Assembly: GCA_029851415.1 (NCBI GenBank)
Contig: CM056744.1
Coordinates: forward strand, 13,771,268 to 13,835,267
Direction: 5' to 3'
DNA length: 64,000 nucleotides
From: Eretmocerus hayati
Lineage: Eukaryota; Arthropoda; Insecta; Hymenoptera; Aphelinidae
Made by a program: the position numbers and the translations under genes. The notes under the pieces were generated by a model. It was not told where the DNA came from, searched no databases, and saw only the letters and a list, made by a program, of their open reading frames with translations. Positions 11,701-23,564 of this stretch are shown piece by piece (within the stretch, counting starts at the first letter, position 1; each line of letters begins with the position of its first letter).

Positions 11701-14488
11701 CATGCTAATACTGTAAGAGTGATGATTGTCGCATCATTGGACAAACCTTTAAATCTTCTTCTCTATATGTATCTATAATCCATTTTCAATTGACTTACAT
11801 GATACACCTATGATTCCAAACGACCAAAATAATTCCATGCAAGATAGCACCTGGTGCCTGCACTTTGTGGGCTGAAATTCACCTACAAAGGGATATACCG
11901 CAGAAAGCTGCCCAGCAAATCTGAAAGGTGTCAATGATTATTTATCTCTATGAATTGTGTGGATGACTGGTTTCATGCACTTCACTACCGCCAATTGGGG
12001 TGACTTTGGGATGAAAATCGCATTTTTTCCCTTCAAAATCCGTGTAACTTGAACTATTGGCATCAGAATCGCATATGTAGGTAGTCAATCAAAAGCTCGC
12101 AGTCTCAGCTTTTGATTGCGGGGTTGCTAGAGTTCACATGGACACCTTTGGATGGAGCTATGGGCGCTCAAAGTCGTGTCCCAAAGTTACCCTGGTTTGC
12201 ATCAAAAACACATTATTTTCAGTTTTCACGCTACAAAATTGATACTGTGTGAAGATACACCAATTGAACGATGGATTCGTCGAAATATCTGTACAAAAAA
12301 GTAGAATCTACCTCAACGACTTTGGAGTCGTCCTAGAAAAGTCGGAACCAAACTTATTTTTCCGGGAAACTATTTGTTAGATTAAAAACGTACTTCTGAT
12401 AACGTCTGTTTATGAACGAACACAAAGCGGATGGAGACCCTCGGGGTGGCGTAAGACATCGTTCATGCGTGCCCCAAGTAGAACGACGACTTTTTCATGG
12501 GTTGTCCAAAAGTTACCCCCCCCCCCCCCCTGGACCAAAGTTACCCCAGTTGACAGTACTTCAAAATTACGTGCAATAAATTTACATGTATGACTTCTGA
12601 GAGTCCAGAAAATTTTTTCGACTTGATTTTGTGCGAAATAATGCTAAACAAGTACAAAATCAATTAGGAAAAATCAGTTCATGAGTTTCGAGCGATTTGA
12701 GATTAAACTATGATGATATCATCGACAAATGAAAAAAGTCGGTCAAAAATTTTGAGTGATTACTTTAACTTTGATGACCCATGCAACTCACCCTATACCA
12801 CTAAAAACTTTCAAGGTGACAAAAACCGTGTAACTCGGTATGACTGCTGCCGAAAAATCCGATAAGACTTGTAAAGCAACTGATGCCAAAAGGGCTGGCT
12901 TTCGTCCTTTCAGATCTGCCACATAACCCCACATCGTAGATCCTATGACCATACCTGGAACAATGTACACAATTATATCTCTGAACTATATTAGGCTCAT
13001 CACAGCCCGAATTTCAGCTCCCATGTACAGCAAAAATCCTAGAACTTTGAGAATTTTTATCGTCATTCCAGAAGTGTGATCCTGGTCTTCACGATCCTAT
13101 AGTTGAATGAAAATAATGGGTTGTCAATTCAGAATGATATAAAATTGGTTCCAAGCTTTTTGCGCTAGGGGATCTACTGTGAATTTTCAACTTGGACGAA
13201 AAGACCCAAAATCTGGTGGAACGCTGAGACATTCCGAAATTGTCCGGAAGGAGAAAACGGAAAATCGTGCGAACCGATAAATCATAGAAGAGCCGCTCAA
13301 GAGCTTGATAGTTGAAAAACCTCACAGTGATATGTTAGATCCCAATCAAAAAATCTGATACGAAAATTATGTGAGCCTCTTGCTTGCAAGAGTGATTTCT
13401 GGCATCAGAAAAACTGCCAAGAACGTTCTCTGTCATGCCTAGTGAATAAATCTTCTTCGTGATTGATAAAAGAAATCGACGAATCTCTTCACTCGATTTT
13501 TCTGATAACCCCGAAGAAGCTTTCACAAGAGTTATACACAACTGATGCATTATAATTGTTCTACTGACGTCGACAATTAGCTGAGCTATAATAAATATAT
13601 CGTGATATTATATTGTTTTGTATCGTGGGTTCAAGGTCCCAGTGCACTCAGACGGGTCTATCGGTCATTGCAACTTTTTCTCATTCTTTTGCTCATGATG
13701 ATAAATGTATAAAATATGATCTTGGAACTGGATTGGCAACGAATTGAACTTTGAAATCGTCTCACTTGGAATTTCTGTGTTTGTGTTCCAGCTCACCCAA
13801 GTTTTCCATCTTGCATGAGCAAAGGCTTATCAAAATCGAAATGTAGGTCACATCGTTCATTTTTGGGATCCAAACAAGTAAAAAACATCAATTCCGAACA
13901 AAAGTAAATGAAATTCAAATTTCAAATTCGGGGGTGCGTGCATTTGTGATACCGTGCATAATGGCCCATTTTGTCTCTAAGATGCTATTTTCTCGCAATA
14001 GTGGACACCTCGAATTAATGGACACTTCTCTTTGTTCTTAGAGGGTATCGACTATTTGAGGTTCGACTGTATCTAAGATTGAGTAGAAGGAAAAAAATTT
14101 TACGAAACTAAAGTGAGGCATAAAATTCTTACCGAGCATTGGAGCAGCGTTCAACCGTCCTTTTTCAATGGTGTTCATTTGAAAATCGCAAGCCGCAACG
14201 GAAATCACAAAACCAAGGCTTATCATACTGAAAGCGGTATCTAAGCTGCATAGTGCACCTACTAAAATTGCCCGTAAGTTGAATTTTCCAAAGCCTAGAA
14301 AAAATATCATTATCATTACGTTAACCTCGGTACTTACTATTTTTTCTTCAAGACGATAATCAATATGAAATTTTGAGTTACTTGCCTATCTGGTCAACGA
14401 TCTGTTGAGCTACTGCTTCTTCCACATACATTTTTGCTGACCGAGGATCCTGGTTCTGAACATAAGAATTGAGTAGTCTTTGATTCAT
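5758..14488 (-). CDS. SV2-like major facilitator superfamily transporter, nine exons
   Basis: Minus-strand gene of the synaptic vesicle glycoprotein 2-like branch of the MFS (12 TM helices; substrate unknown). Coding exons in order: 14488-14386, 14294-14133, 12954-12792, 11920-11799, 11710-11472, 8520-8170, 7622-7481, 6281-6122, 5920-5758. All junction phases agree and total 1605 nt, 534 aa, which is normal for the family. Visible marks: GFGKFN before TM1, loop 2-3 motif DLKGRK, YPFVGEF in TM4, MPDTPKYL plus a helical linker after TM6, a large loop before TM7, and VDLFPTTLR followed by RLGALFGNAIFGYLID near TM10-11. Start: ATG 14488 is used; in-frame ATGs at 14431 and 14527 are possible. The last exon contains a strong donor (gtgagt, 5792-5787), so an alternative C-terminus may exist. 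The frame used otherwise stops at 5758, making a short last helix. Confidence 0.85.
8850..9776 (+). repeat. Dispersed repeat with ACGGACCTGACAT motifs, copy A
   Basis: About 930 bp inside the longest transporter intron, aligning by eye in direct orientation with 20560-21502. It carries three ACGGACCTGA motifs near 9037, 9197 and 9581. Both copies also share the segment around 'tctaagatgtatttttcgac' and the ending near 'tttccacggatgta'. No coding capacity or terminal inverted repeats seen. Probably an old non-autonomous element. Confidence 0.65.
9778..10739 (+). mobile_element. TIR element with repeated CCCAACTTGCCCC motifs
   Basis: The ends are inverted: TAAGGTAAGTGTACCCAACT at the left and its near complement at the right. 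The motif GTGTACCCAACTTGCCCCC recurs inside at about 9981 and again near 10695. At 962 bp with no transposase frame, it looks like a non-autonomous DNA transposon inside the transporter intron, directly abutting the repeat ending at 9776. The flanks are AT-rich, so the target duplication is ambiguous. Confidence 0.65.
11993..12551 (+). mobile_element. TIR MITE with GGGGTAACTTTGG ends
   Basis: The left end AATTGGGGTGACTTTGGG is inverted at the right end (CCAAAGTTACCCCAGTT). Internal copies of the CAAAGTTACCC motif occur near 12182 and 12508, the latter fused to a 15-C tract. About 560 bp with no coding frame. It lies in the intron between the TM2-3 and TM4 exons. Confidence 0.6.
14295..14385 (-). 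other. GC-AG intron (intron 1 of the SV2-like gene)
   Basis: A 91-nt intron. Only the donor AG|GCAAGT (14387-14380 on the minus strand) keeps frame with the ctag acceptor at 14295 and produces the family-conserved GFGKFN junction. The nearby GT option, two codons later, shifts the frame. AG|GCAAGT is the usual strong consensus for GC donors. Confidence 0.75.
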
Positions 14489-14527
14489 TTTTAAATCAGT
14501 ACTTTTTGCTTCTGAAATTGACTTCAT

Positions 14528-17500
14528 TATCTTACTTACTCTGAGAATATGATGATGCAGTTCTCTAAATTAAAAGAGATCCGCCAAAGTATGTGCTACT
14601 TTTTCTCATGACTGCCAAAAATTTTAGTATTCGGTACTTTAATTCAATGAGAAGAAGAACAGCTGATGAAATATTGACGAAAATTTCATCGTACCCAAAA
14701 TCAAGAGTAATATCTCTGAAAATGTCTGTCCAATACTGTGGATTTATTCGAACCTTGAAGTCTGAACAACCAATTCAAGAAAATTCATGTATATATCTGG
14801 GCTGCGTGTGTTCACTAAGTGAGTGTTTTTAGTGAGTTCTGTGAAAATAAAAATCATAGGATTATCAAGTAATATGGTATTTGCTCCCTTATCTAGGATT
14901 ATTTCTAAATATGAGATTATTGCAGAACAAGGAAGTCTTTCGCAGTATTTGACTACTGTGAAAGAGTTCCCGCATCTTATTATAAAATCATCGGATTACA
15001 TTGAGATTTTGAGTTCAAATTGATAACAGATGTAAATAAATCGGAAGACTTTCTGATGCTGTTCGCGAGCTACTAATAATTTTTGCGTTCAAATAAAATT
15101 TGATACACTTGTCAGAATGGGGCCGTGTACACAAGTTGAAAATTGAGGGAAAAGAATCTCGACAATCAAATAAATACTGTTCAATGTGAATTTGTGTGAT
15201 TGAGACAGTGTAAAATGAGTTTTCTCGGTATCGTATCCAATTAACCGATAAAATTGGTGTCAAATTGCTCACTTAACACAATTACTGCGTCTGTGAAAAC
15301 CGGCATTCTGTCCCAGAGTGCAAGAGAATACAAACGCGTGATTTTGCACCTATAACAGTCAAACCTTTTGCAATCTCATCAGTTTGACATCTATTTACAA
15401 GATCCTCATTAATTCATTTAAGATGTAATCTTCAGCTTTTCGGGGGCATTTATTGATTTCTCGGCTCAAGTGATTCGCTGGCATAGGCCTGGCCTGTGAG
15501 TTTTTGATACTTATGAACTGCGAAGCGCGATTGTGACTCACGCGAGTGTGACTTTCTATCCTCGTGAATCCACGAGACACAGGTTCTTATTCGAGATTCT
15601 TTTCAACTTTTGTTGAACACAAAAAGTTCCTTGAACACGGATGAATGAAATATAGATTGAGAAGGAGGAAATTGCAGTTGCAATTTCAAACATTTAGTCG
15701 GTTTGCCTCGTGGTCGTTTCGCGTCTAAATTTCTGATTAGTCGGCTCCATGTCGCTCAAATCACGCGTATCTGGGCTAATTTTGTAGCTTTTGACACGAG
15801 TTTTTGAATGAGCTAAGATTTTAAAAAATTCGAAAGGATTTGATGAATTCACAATTCACTGGCCACTTCTATATTAATTATCGAAATTTTTGCGAAAACT
15901 GAGTTTTTATCAAGTAACTCGTACAAATCAAGTCCGATATTAGAACTGGCGTGCACATGTATTTTTGACATCGTATATTATGAGTTGAAATCGCAAAGCC
16001 ATTGGATGTGTCTACGTTGCGTCGTTTGGTGCACACTAGAACCCGAACGAAAAGGGGTCCCACCCGTTGGACCCGTCGCGGCACAGCCAACGTGTTTTAA
16101 GGTGATACGCTCACCATGCAAGCCGAAAACCATTCCCATTTTCCTCCGACTCTCTTGTAATTTGGCTTTAACCATCATTAATCGAATGCAAATGAGACCA
16201 TAACAATGATTTGACAACTCGTTTTAGACTCCGAATCATCAAAATTTTCATGTAAGATGTGTTTTCAAGCTCGTTGGTCACGGTGGTCGATGACACAGCG
16301 CGCCAGTTGTTGATCGTAAAATTCGAGGAGTAATATGTTTTCATCCGTGATACAGATTCTCTTTTTCATCGTTTTGTCGAATAGTAACTGTTCGATTCGC
16401 ACTAATGAATTGGATCGTTCATACGTCTGGAGTGCAATGTCAACGACTGATAATCGAATACATGTGCCTTTTTTACAGTGCTCTCGTTGAACTTGTACTT
16501 TATCAATCGGAAAATCGGTCGTTAACCCTTTAATAACCCGGTGGATCCTGTAGGACCCATGGACAATATGTTGAATTTCAAACATTTAAATCAATTTTTC
16601 ACGCTTCTCAAGGTTCCATCAACTTGTTTTAAGCCATACCTAACTATTCCATATGGTTCTTGAAGTCTATCAACAGTGTCCAAGTTATTAGACCACTATT
16701 TCAAAACACCGTTCGTCCGAATTTTCAAATTCGAAAAAATAACTCGTCATGGTACGAATCGTGTTTTACATTTTCTGAGTTCCTGCTTGGGTTTCAATCT
16801 ACGGGATTTTTCAATAGTTTAAATACCACCTTCTCCAAAAATCCACCCCTTATAGAATATTGATACATAACCAAAATTGTGAGAAATCTCATCATGACGC
16901 TCTAGATGACCGAGGTTACAGTGACTTTCTTGAATCTTCTATGAGATTCTACTCGAGTTACCCCTATTGAAAACCTCCAAAGAAGTGATTCAAATGAAAA
17001 TCATGATATTTACCCGTTTCCATATGGTCGGCATTTTAAAAGGGGTTAAGGTTCTGCTACTTAGAATCGTCAATAACTCAATTCCATTTTTAGAGATCCT
17101 CGGCAAAGAAACTAATGAATTTTTGTTTAGAATATAAATATTTTGGATCCAATTTTATCAGAAAGGTCTTCGGGGGAAAATGTTTTCAATAATAAACAAA
17201 AATTTGCTCAGAAATAGTACTGGTATTTCAGGTATGACACTGGGCCTAATTTTCAGAAAACTCAACGGTTTGATAAGATGTTTAATTGACAAAAATGGAC
17301 TGCTTACCATTCGATATTCATTAAAAAAATTTCTCGCCCGGGATAGTATATTGACAAAATTCTGACTTTTCAATGTATTTTTTCACTTAGAATTCATCAC
17401 CGAAGCCAATTTTCAGAAAATTGAGAGTTTTGAGAAGGCATGCTTTTGGTCGTCACTTGTTTGCCATTCTTGACAATTGGTTAGAAAAATCGTACTGCTG

Positions 17501-18429
17501 ATCACCAATTATTAATGCTACCTTAATCTATTGAACTTGTGATGTTGAGATGACTTATATTTTTGTGGTTACGAGAATCCTGGAATCCTGGCGGAACAAA
17601 ACTTGCTCCATCGACTTCTACCATGAGATAGTGCAATATCAGTCACGTAAGCGTTCAGCATCGCTGATACAACTAATATTCGTAATATCTCGGGAACTAA
17701 TATCATTTGACCGATAGGATATAGCAATAGACATGAATTTATCATCTAGTTTGTTTATAAAGTGATAATGCTTTCTACACTTCAACACTCGTCAACCGCA
17801 TAGCGTGCATACATTTTTTTTCGTAGACGTTTTTCATCATATGCATATATCTTATCTTACAGTATTACAATTGCATCTGAGATGCGAATGAGATGAAAAG
17901 ATACGATTTAAATTTCTTTCTCCTGTCGATCTGAAAGAATGATAAGATACAGACCAGATTTTTTGACAGAATTTTTTTAGCGATTTTTTTCAATCGATAG
18001 GTTTGATCTTCTTTGAATACTTACCATGTCAAAATGATGCGATACAATTCAATTTGGCAATGAATCCGGCAATCATCATTGTGATATCAAGAATTGAAAT
18101 CAAACAAGCCCATGCAGCTACTTTTCGGGTATTAAGTACTTTCTTATAAGTAGCATCCGACAACTAACTCCTGGTACACTCTATATATATAAAAAAGCCA
18201 TGATGATTTTTTCTTATGAACGATGTTTTTCTATATTAATGTTTTTGATACGACTTTCGAGGGCCAGGCTTCAGGTGAGTATTGAATCGGACAGCGTTGT
18301 TTGAAAGAACAAATCTTGTTCCTCTTGTTCGCTACGTTTTATCGACACAATTGGTCGACAGCAGGCCTGTTTGTCGACCTCATCATCAGGCTGTGAGATT
18401 CAGAACGACCTCCCCTAAATCGTTGTTGT
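14528..18429. other. Gene-poor AT-rich stretch
   Basis: No recognised gene or repeat. Short open frames occur, the longest being a 106-codon minus-strand ORF at 16265-16585 with no recognisable motif; it may be chance. Frames at 14593-15023 are open on both strands without matching any family I know. Confidence 0.5.
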
Positions 18430-18768
18430 AAAGGGACTAGGCGGGTAAGCATGGTGAATCGGCCCTTGTCAGGTATGGCCCCGGAAGCAATTTCCCACAG
18501 TTTCTAACCCCAAACTATGAGGAAAGAAATAGTTTTTAGGTCCCGAAGTCACCCCTATGTTTTGGGGCAGCCTGGAAACCCTCTAAAAAATGCTAAAAAT
18601 CGATGTTCCTTGTATTGAATCGCATTCTGACGCATCTCAGTGAATCGTTCTGAAATTTTTTTGACATATTTTTGAAACATTAACAATTCGAAGGAGAGTG
18701 GTTTCATCTCGGCAACTTTTGATTCAAGCCCCGAAAAAAATTGTTGAAAAATGAAAATCAATTTTTAA

Positions 18769-18977
18769 CCCTGTTATCTGTAATTAAGACGAACCATTTC
18801 ATCGTATTTGTCGCCTCATTTTACGTCGGAAACCACTTTGAAATATATCATTTTTGACGTTTTTGACCACTTTCCACCACCAAAAATGATATATTTCAAA
18901 GTGGTTTCCGACGTAAAATGAGGCGACAAATACGATGAAATGGTTCACTAACGTCTTAATTACAGATAACAGGGTTA
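18769..18977. repeat. Hairpin within foldback copy 1
   Basis: Arms of about 90 bp, starting AACCCTGTTATCTGTAATTA and inverted at 18958-18977, around a short loop near 18870. It corresponds to the inner part of the family palindrome seen at 29130-29240 and 48430-48540. Confidence 0.75.
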
Positions 18978-18981
18978 AAAA

Positions 18982-19535
18982 TTGATTTCAAATGATTCGA
19001 TAACTATCGGTTTTTCCTGCCAATTTTTTTTTTTTTTTTTTTTTATTTTACACCTTAGTGCAACGTTTCGGCTATTTTCTATAGCCCTTATCAAGCTTAA
19101 TATACATTTGTATCACATTTATGAGTCGTTACAAAGAGTTCGGTATTATTTGGTTCTTACAAGAAGGCTTGGTGTCAGTTTTTTAACAGTCGCTCTTGGG
19201 GAGTCATCAGACTTATATGCTGATTGACAGAGAAATTCCATCTTTCTCCCCCCCCAAGATACAGAGAGATTCAAAGAAAAATAAATTATACCATCCAAAA
19301 ATTCCATCTGTTGGATAGTTAATTTTAACAATGACAAAATTGTCTTAAAAAACTGACACCAAGCCTTCTTGTAAGAACCAAATAATACCGAACTCTTTGT
19401 AACGACTCATAAATGTGATACAAATGTATATTAAGCTTGATAAGGGCTATAGAAAATAGCCGAAACGTTGCACTAAGGTGTAAAATAAAAAAAATTGGCA
19501 GGAAAAACCGATAGTTATCGAATCATTTGAAATCA
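18982..19535. mobile_element. Nested foldback element
   Basis: Starts TTGATTTCAAATGATTCGAT and ends with its complement. Arms of about 200 bp enclose a loop near 19190-19338. The left arm has a poly(T) run of about 20 and the right arm a shorter A-run, so the arms diverged there by slippage. Non-coding. Confidence 0.75.
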
Positions 19536-20559
19536 ACGATCATCCTGCGATAAAATCTCTATAAGAGAAATTAAAAATTGATTTTCATTTTTCAACAATT
19601 TTTTTCGGGGCTTGAATCAAAAGTTGTCGAGATGAAACCACTCTCCTTCGAATTGTTAATGTTTCAAAAATATGTCAAAAAAATTTCAGAACGATTCACT
19701 AAGATGAGTCAGAATGCGATTCAATACAAGGAACATCGATTTTTAGCGTTTTTTAGAGGGTTTCCAGGCTGCCCCAAAACATAGGGGCGACTTCGGGACC
19801 TAAAAACTATTGCTTTCCTCATAACTTGGGGTTAGAAACTGTGGGAAATTGCTTCCGGGGCCATACCTGACAAGGGCCGATTCACCATGCTTACCCGCCT
19901 AGTCCCTTTGACAGCCTGATGAAGTCAATCGTGTTGATGTAATGTAACAAACAACATTACTTTTTGCTGAGCAATGCTGTGTGTGGTTTATTATTCACAC
20001 AAGCCTCAGTTCTCCAAGATCGGCCAAAAAATGTATAGCTAGCATAAAATCAGTGAGAAATATTGAAAAAATGTTCTATATAAATATTCTCCACCAACAT
20101 TAGATGCACAGGTCATTGATCTGTTGAACATGGTTGGTCGTTGGTATTTTTAGAAAATTTTGTAATTTATGTAAGACCTTTCGCGTGAGGAAATATTTTG
20201 GAAAATAGATCTTGCTAAAGCATTTCTTGGTCGAATTCTATTTATTTCCACTAGACGATTGACCGAGATATTTTCATTGGGGCTACATTAGGAAAAGATA
20301 CGATAACACTGAGGAACAAAATTTTGGGGTCGGAATGTCTTATCGCATTGGCGAGGCTAAGATTTTCTTGTCTATTTCCCGACGTAGAATAACCAAATCC
20401 GCAGCCCGTTTTGCGCCAGCACGTCAGGATTATTTGCTAGAGCCAAAAAACTCAATCTGGAACAGATTCTCTTGACCTGGATGAAGATACTGACATTAAT
20501 GCCCAAAAAAGAGTACGGGATCAAGTCAGACGGTCTTTTTGTGTCGGGAAAACATATCG

Positions 20560-21502
20560 GTAGTTCCGTGGAAACTTTGATTGAAGGTTGAAAATGTGCC
20601 ATCCCCAATTCGCATTTTCGAAAATTCTAAGATGTATTTTTCGACTTTGTTTTTGAAACATATAAAGTATGAATAAACTCCCGCACAAATCTCAATTTTA
20701 CCATTCATCAGTACCATAAGGATAAAATAGAGAGACGCGGCAGCGTGATACGGACCTGACGTTTTAAAGCAACACACGGACCTGACATTTCGCCACTAAA
20801 ATTTATCTCATGGCCAAATGGTTTGAGCTACAGCTTTGGGGTTTTGGAATTTTGATTTGACCATTGGATCCTTTTTCAAATGTGACTAGGACCTTTGTAG
20901 TCTCGCGATTAAGGATCGCACTAATACCACACGGACCTGACATAGAAATTTAGCAAAACTAGATTTTCGCGGAAAAGTACTCCCCGAAGTGTGAAAATCA
21001 ATTCTTTTCGACACTTTAGGGTATGGAAAAGTTCCGCCTGACAATTTACTGTAAGAATAAATTGGTGCGGAAAGGACTGGAATGAGGCAAATTCATTGCG
21101 GAAAACTGAGCGAATAAAATTTTTAGGCAAAACTGCGCCACAAACTGTATGTGCTCAGCGCTCAGACAAAAAGTAGTCTTTGGGCCCTCATAGCAATGGG
21201 ATTTGATGCTAAATACCATTATATTCGATAGGTTTGCTCGCCCGAAATCCAAGCGAGCCTCTCGGTGGTGATACATGCTCGCAAAGACCGAAAAGAGGAA
21301 GAACCACATCACACGGACCTGACATTTTGACCCCTTTTTCGATGATAATTTTTTTTCGGTAGCCCTGGATTGGAAAACTAATGATTGCGCTAGAATATAC
21401 ATAAAAAAACACGTCAAAAATATCTGTGCGGTCTTTTTCCCGAGCGTTTTAAGGGCTCGTACAAGCAGGCACATATTATTTCAAAGTTTCCACGGATGTA
21501 CC
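20560..21502 (+). repeat. Dispersed repeat with ACGGACCTGACAT motifs, copy B
   Basis: Direct-orientation homologue of 8850-9776. It carries ACGGACCTGACAT-type motifs near 20751, 20774, 20933 and 21316. Copy B has one motif more than copy A because of a short insertion near 20760. No coding potential is conserved between the copies. Confidence 0.65.
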
Positions 21503-21518
21503 TATATGTATTTGGATA

Positions 21519-21570
21519 CAGGCAGCCCTCCGTATTCGCGGGATTACACCCCGTATTGGCGGTTCGATTC
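21519..21570 (+). mobile_element. Fragment of a pogo/Tigger-like terminus
   Basis: TA followed by CAGGCAGCCCTCCGTATTCG resembles the end of the intact TA-flanked element at 62085-62946 (CAGGCAAACCCCGGTATTCG). I could not find a matching right end, so I treat it as a solo terminus. Confidence 0.4.
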
Positions 21571-22024
21571 AGGAATTTCAAAGTAACTCTCATCTTGAAA
21601 CAATATTTTTCAAAGGTGTATCGCTGTTTGGATTGGGTATTCTGAAACAGCAAAATTTCTAGTACACATTTCGATTTAGGCTGAACGACGAGTTGTCGCA
21701 GCCAGCACCGGATTTACAGGGTAGGCCTGATAGCCAAAGCCTGACCAAGGCCTACATAGGTCCCCACTCAAATGACTCGAGAAGGGGTCCCCACAATTTT
21801 TTCGGTGTAGAAAACATTTGGAAGTTTTCCATTCTTGGTTCGTTTATTAGCTTTTTCGGGGAGACATGATACACTATTTCCACCCAAAAAAATCGGGTGC
21901 GTGATGAGCAGTGCACCTCTAAGAGCTTATTACTGAGATAATTTTATCTCATTTAGAAAGTGTGACGTGAGGGATTTACAGAATTCGATATACTCGTAAA
22001 AGATATGGAATCGATTTTACATGG

Positions 22025-22112
22025 GAAACGTGGAAACTCGAACCTGGGGCCTTCTTCACGGTAGCCAAGTGTCCTAACCACTATACAACGACCACCTACT
22101 CTTCTATTTCAT
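22025..22112 (-). tRNA. tRNA-like sequence, likely pseudogene or SINE head
   Basis: The minus strand has an A-box-like TATAGTGGTTAGGAC and, about 40 bases on, a B-box-like GGTTCGAGTTTCC, the usual spacing of a pol III internal promoter. The T-stem and acceptor stem do not pair well and I cannot fix an anticodon. This reads as a decayed tRNA or the head of a tRNA-derived SINE. Confidence 0.4.
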
Positions 22113-22701
22113 CGACTTACGCATTCGGAGACAGAATCCGAAGACGCCCACGTCGCACTTATTCGAGGCTCGGCGCATAGACAGTCTACTTCGAAGTTAA
22201 ATTCAAATCAAAAACCAAGACGTCGCGGCCATTGTACACATTATGATTACCATCAAATTGGGTAATTTTGGTACGATTTCGGTACTTTCTATTTTGTTTC
22301 AACAGACTTTTCATTTATTTATTTCTTTCAACAGACAGAGAAGTGCATTTCAACAGACATTGACAAAACCCACTTCTATTAGTACTTAATCGAAAGCTTA
22401 CTGTCTCCGCTTTTCATTGACGGGCTACAAGGTTCAATTTGATGTGTCCAGCCGGAGCTAATCAGCAGTCTACAAAGTGTGCCAAAGTTAGACCCCGATG
22501 GGGCAACTTTTGCACATTTACAAAATATTTCAACTCTACCCACTACCATGTTGGTGAACTCATTTTAATCGGTCAAAAGTCTTATTTTAAGCTGTTTGAA
22601 ACATTCTGAAACCTCGTAGACCATCACGCGACTCAATGAATGAGATGAAAAGAAGCTGTCATAGGAAGTTGTACTGGACCTATTCTCATGCTTCTTTTCT
22701 A

Positions 22702-23031
22702 TAGTGGGGTAACTTTGATACACTTTTTTCATGTTTTTTCCCCTGTTGTTCATTCGTCAGAAGTGTACTGTTATTCACCCGTAATTCGTTTCGGAACACT
22801 TCTTGACAGGTACACTAACTGGACCACTTGCGTATCGCTGCTGAATCAGTCGTTCCGAAAAAGCTTCAATAAACGAGTACAATCATCGACGCGGAATCTA
22901 CGATGGCTCAACACATTGTTCATATGTGTGACAAGAGGGGAGAACAGGTTTCAGAGCGATAGAATTATCCACCTTGCCGAATACAGCTCTGGAAGTCATT
23001 TTTCAGGTGTGTACCAAAGTTGCACCCACTG
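22702..23031 (+). mobile_element. TA-flanked MITE, AGTGGGGTAACTTTG ends
   Basis: The ends (TAGTGGGGTAACTTTGATAC, inverted at CCAAAGTTGCACCCACTG) sit between TA dinucleotides at 22700-22701 and 23032-23033. About 330 bp. The motif matches the internal motifs of the 11993-12551 element. Further 'ccaaagtta' copies flank it near 22485 and 23040. Confidence 0.6.
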
Positions 23032-23314
23032 TACCAAAGTTATATACCCAATTCCAAAGTGAATTTTTCATCTTCAGTGCGGGAAATGACTTTTGCTCCT
23101 CGCACAGCTGATGGAAGAATAGTATTCGAGATTCGGACGGGGTAGTTTCCGCATTCTCGTGATAATTCCGATTCTCGCCTTCGGCTCGGATCGAAAAATT
23201 ACACTTGTGCGGCAACCAACATACCCGCCCTCGTATCAAAATTTACTAAGATTTTGTAAGTGGCTCATGAGCCCACTATGTTTCTTCGAATGAGTAATTA
23301 GAATAACACTATAC

Positions 23315-23555
23315 ATGAAAATGTGAATGGAGTTATTGATATCAATTTCGACGTAGTTTAAGATGCAAAATTCGAATCCGTTTTCAGATTCATCAGCTCT
23401 ATTACATTACATTCTTGAAGAAACCATGTCAAAGTTCGAAAGAATGCCAATTTCTATAAAAACTTGACGTGATAGAGCAATTCTGAAAACGGATTTGAGT
23501 TCTGCATCCCAAACTACGTTGAAAATGAAATCAACAACTCCATTCACATGAAAAA
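23315..23555. mobile_element. Small foldback repeat
   Basis: Arms of roughly 90 bp (AATGGAGTT... near 23326 against ...AACTCCATT near 23537) surround a loop near 23420-23470. Non-coding. Confidence 0.6.
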
Positions 23556-23564
23556 AGTCAAAAT

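Larger units (their letters stand above)
18430..19909. mobile_element. Foldback element, GGGACTAGGCGG family, copy 1
   Basis: The arms begin AAAGGGACTAGGCGGGTAAG and are inverted: 18430-18770 against about 19556-19909, so a 68-codon frame appears mirrored at 18555-18761 (-) and 19578-19784 (+). The inner part of the left arm is itself a hairpin (18769-18977). A second foldback (18982-19535) is nested in the centre. The same family bounds 28756-48920. No transposase seen; mobilisation in trans or a foldback mechanism is inferred. Confidence 0.8.
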
